DNA of 8,617 bases, from positions 1 to 8,617 of the forward strand of contig CAZUHN010000076.1 in NCBI GenBank assembly GCA_964620535.1, given 5' to 3'. This DNA comes from CAZUHN01 sp964620535. Its GTDB lineage: Bacteria > UBA8248. Below are positions 6,792 to 8,617 of this stretch, piece after piece (position 1 is the stretch's first letter; every line of letters starts with the position of its first letter). The notes beneath the pieces were generated by a model. That model saw nothing but the letters and a program-made list of their open reading frames with translations. It was not told the origin of the DNA and searched no databases. The translations under genes were made by a program, and so were the position numbers.

Positions 6792-7461
6792 GGGCAACCT
6801 TTTCGCCATCGGTGATATTCACGGCCAGCGTCCGATGCTGGACCTGATGATCGATCGCGTCCTGTTTCAAAAAGACGATGAAATCGTGTTTATCGGCGAT
6901 TTTATCGACAGGGGGCCGGACTCGCGCGGGGTGGTGGATGCGGTACTGGAGTTCCGCCTCGAGTATTCCAATACAACCTGTTTAAAAGGGAACCACGAAG
7001 ACATGTTCCTGGATTATATCAAGGGGGAAGGTCGATACGATCCAGGAACATTTACGATGAACGGAGGCTACGAAACATTGGAAAGCTATGGAATTGATCC
7101 GCGAGAAGGACCTCCCAAACTTCCGCCGCTTCACATGGAGTTTTTCGAAGATCTGAAGTTCATCCACGAGGCGGAGGGGTTCATATTCGTTCATGCCGGT
7201 TTTCGTCCCGGCGTCCCCATCGGGGAGCAGGCAGAGCGTGACATGCTCTGGATTCGGAATGATTTTTTTGAATCAAACGGTGATTTCGGCCGGCCGGTGG
7301 TATTTGGCCACACTCCCATGCAGGAGATTTTCGACAAATTGCCGAAGTGGCTCGGGATCGACACTGGCGCCGCCTTCGGGAACACGCTCACCTGCGTTCA
7401 GCTTGCCGAAGAAAAAATCATGAACATTTATCAGGTTCACGCCGACGAAGTGAATGCCTGA
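6790..7461 (+). CDS. PPP-family metallophosphatase (Ser/Thr phosphatase or ApaH-like)
   Basis: This 223-residue cytoplasmic enzyme has all the two-metal phosphoesterase motifs in order: GDIHG (8-12), GDFIDRG (36-42), GNHE (67-70), HAG (135-137) and FGH (172-174), then GIDTGAAFGNTLTCVQL (189-205), where this family's last beta strands lie. D9, H11, D37, N68, H135 and H174 are the expected metal ligands. The family contains PrpA/PphA-type protein phosphatases and symmetrical Ap4A hydrolases; length and motifs do not decide between them. ATG 6790 is chosen because family members begin about seven residues before GDIHG; an in-frame TTG at 6763 would add nine residues. Neither has a good Shine-Dalgarno (AAGGA lies about 15 bases before the ATG). 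The gene is 179 bases after polA and ends at a strong terminator, so it is probably its own transcription unit. Confidence 0.93.
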   Translation: MGNLFAIGDIHGQRPMLDLMIDRVLFQKDDEIVFIGDFIDRGPDSRGVVDAVLEFRLEYSNTTCLKGNHEDMFLDYIKGEGRYDPGTFTMNGGYETLESYGIDPREGPPKLPPLHMEFFEDLKFIHEAEGFIFVHAGFRPGVPIGEQAERDMLWIRNDFFESNGDFGRPVVFGHTPMQEIFDKLPKWLGIDTGAAFGNTLTCVQLAEEKIMNIYQVHADEVNA

Positions 7462-7471
7462 GTCCGCGATT

Positions 7472-7500
7472 GGGCTCCTTGAATCCTTTGAGCCCTTTTT
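7472..7500 (+). terminator. Rho-independent terminator after the phosphatase gene
   Basis: GGGCTC (7472-7477) pairs perfectly with GAGCCC (7490-7495) across a 12-base loop and is followed by TTTTT (7496-7500), 11 bases after the stop codon. This is the clearest terminator in the window. It separates the phosphatase from rnr, whose start lies 40 bases further on. Confidence 0.75.
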
Positions 7501-7539
7501 CCCGCTGAGCTGCATTCTCACTGTGAAGATATTTTGGTG

Positions 7540-8617
7540 ATGAAAAAAGGCAATGGGCAAAACCTCGCTGCCGATTCGATTTTGGCCTTACTTTCCAAGG
7601 AACAGCGACCTATGGCCATCCGTGAGATGGTCAGACATCTCGGTGTATCTTCTGAACGGCGCCCGGCGCTTCGCAAGCAGCTTCGTGCGCTTGCGGCCGA
7701 AGGTGTTTTGATCAAGGTTCGTGCCCGCTACGCTCTTCCGGAAAGCCTGCAAGTAGTTCAGGGAACATTTCGTGGAAACCAGGCGGGTTATGGTTTCGTT
7801 ATTCTCGATACTGGAGGAGATGAAGCAGAGGAAGAACGGCCCACTGGTGACGTATTCATCGTCCGGCGGTGGACTTGCGGGGCGATGGACGGAGATCGGG
7901 TAACCGGCCGGGTGGATAAAAGTTTCCCCGACGGGCGGCGGGAAGGGCGCGTTCTCGAAATCCGAGCGCGCGCCCACAAAACCCTCGTTGGCCGTCTCGA
8001 AGTGGACCAGCGAGAGGCCTGGGTCGACCCGCAGAATCAACGCATTCCCTATCCTGTTTTCGTTTCATCCTCCGGGCGGAACGGAGCGAAGGCCGGAGAA
8101 CTCGTCGAGGTAGAAATCACCCGCTACCCCCGCCCCGGAGAAAACGCGCGGGGGCGAATCATCCACTCCTTCGGCTATCCGGAAGACCCGGCTGCCGAAC
8201 TGTCCATGATTGTTTCGAAGTACGGCTTGCGCGAAGCGTTTCCCGAAAAGGCATTGGCGGAAGCCGAGGTTTTACAGGCCCCCTCCGAGGATGAACCTTT
8301 TCCCGAGGGCGTAGAGGATCTGCGCGATCTCGTCACGTTCACGATCGATCCGAGAACCGCCCGTGACCACGATGACGCCATTTCGATCGAAGGTCGACCC
8401 GGCGGCGGGTGGAGGCTCGGTGTGCACATCGCGGATGTGAGCCATTACGTCCGGAGTGGTACCGCTTTGGACAAGGAGGCGCTTCTTCGGGGAAACAGCG
8501 TTTATTTTTCCGAGCGGGCCATCCCCATGCTTCCCCCGAAGCTGTCTTCTGATATTTGCTCCCTCAACCCGAATGCTTACCGCCGAACTTTGTCGATATT
8601 TCTAGATTATAACGCGC
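7540..8617 (+). CDS. rnr: Ribonuclease R, N-terminal part (continues past the window)
   Basis: RNase R is a processive 3'-5' exoribonuclease that degrades structured RNA, rRNA and mRNA. The window holds 359 codons with no stop; full-length proteins are usually 700-800 residues. Residues about 5-65 form the winged-helix domain (ILALLSKEQRPMAIREMVRH). The first cold-shock domain begins near 72 (GTFRGNQAGYGFVILD, 75-90), a second lies about 140-210, and the RNB catalytic domain starts near 260. IDPRTARDHDDAI (269-281) supplies the four aspartates D270, D276, D278 and D279, with the spacing of RNase II D201, D207, D209 and D210. IADVSHYV (297-304) and SERAIPMLPPKLS follow as in the family. The start is a run of TTG, GTG, ATG (7534-7542); ATG 7540 is listed, GTG 7537 is equally possible, and the Shine-Dalgarno (GAAG near 7525) is weak. 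Without the C-terminus, RNase II is not strictly excluded, but the N-terminal helix domain favours RNase R. Confidence 0.95.
   Translation, partial: MKKGNGQNLAADSILALLSKEQRPMAIREMVRHLGVSSERRPALRKQLRALAAEGVLIKVRARYALPESLQVVQGTFRGNQAGYGFVILDTGGDEAEEERPTGDVFIVRRWTCGAMDGDRVTGRVDKSFPDGRREGRVLEIRARAHKTLVGRLEVDQREAWVDPQNQRIPYPVFVSSSGRNGAKAGELVEVEITRYPRPGENARGRIIHSFGYPEDPAAELSMIVSKYGLREAFPEKALAEAEVLQAPSEDEPFPEGVEDLRDLVTFTIDPRTARDHDDAISIEGRPGGGWRLGVHIADVSHYVRSGTALDKEALLRGNSVYFSERAIPMLPPKLSSDICSLNPNAYRRTLSIFLDYNA

Noticed and set aside
7588..8040. 150-residue minus-strand ORF
   Set aside because: It is the antisense of rnr, whose plus-strand translation shows the RNase R domains throughout this stretch.

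Overview
The window reads as chromosomal DNA from a Gram-negative bacterium. It has a Kdo-pathway sugar-phosphate isomerase (so lipopolysaccharide and an outer membrane), a small lipoprotein with a lipobox, and typical bacterial DNA polymerase I and RNase R. I cannot name a phylum. The DUF3568-like lipoprotein and the housekeeping sequences would fit a deltaproteobacterium-like or candidate-phylum lineage, but that is inference.

Layout. Bases 1-578 hold no gene I can support. kdsD (arabinose-5-phosphate isomerase, 579-1541, +) is followed by a spacer rich in inverted repeats and then a DUF3568-like lipoprotein (1780-2244, +). A hairpin and a possible tiny membrane ORF or signal-peptide relic follow (2251-2452). 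On the minus strand, 2453-3611 is a decayed segment. It contains the C-terminal remnant of an arsenite methyltransferase (arsM) with two in-frame stops and no SAM-binding N-terminus. That remnant abuts, and in another frame overlaps, a gene for an acidic, proline-rich, probably disordered protein, which itself carries an apparent one-base frameshift near its start. The right half is well-preserved housekeeping DNA, all on the plus strand: polA (3872-6610), a PPP-family metallophosphatase (6790-7461) with a clear rho-independent terminator, and the first 359 codons of RNase R (rnr), which runs off the right edge.

How the genes relate. KdsD supplies the first dedicated step of Kdo synthesis, PolA acts in repair and Okazaki fragment maturation, and RNase R acts in 3'-5' RNA turnover. 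The phosphatase could act on phosphoproteins or on dinucleoside polyphosphates. These are separate functions, not one pathway, and the gaps and terminator suggest mostly separate transcription units. I see no CRISPR array, transposase, convincing tRNA or new multi-gene system. The most notable part is the pseudogene patch between the lipoprotein and polA.
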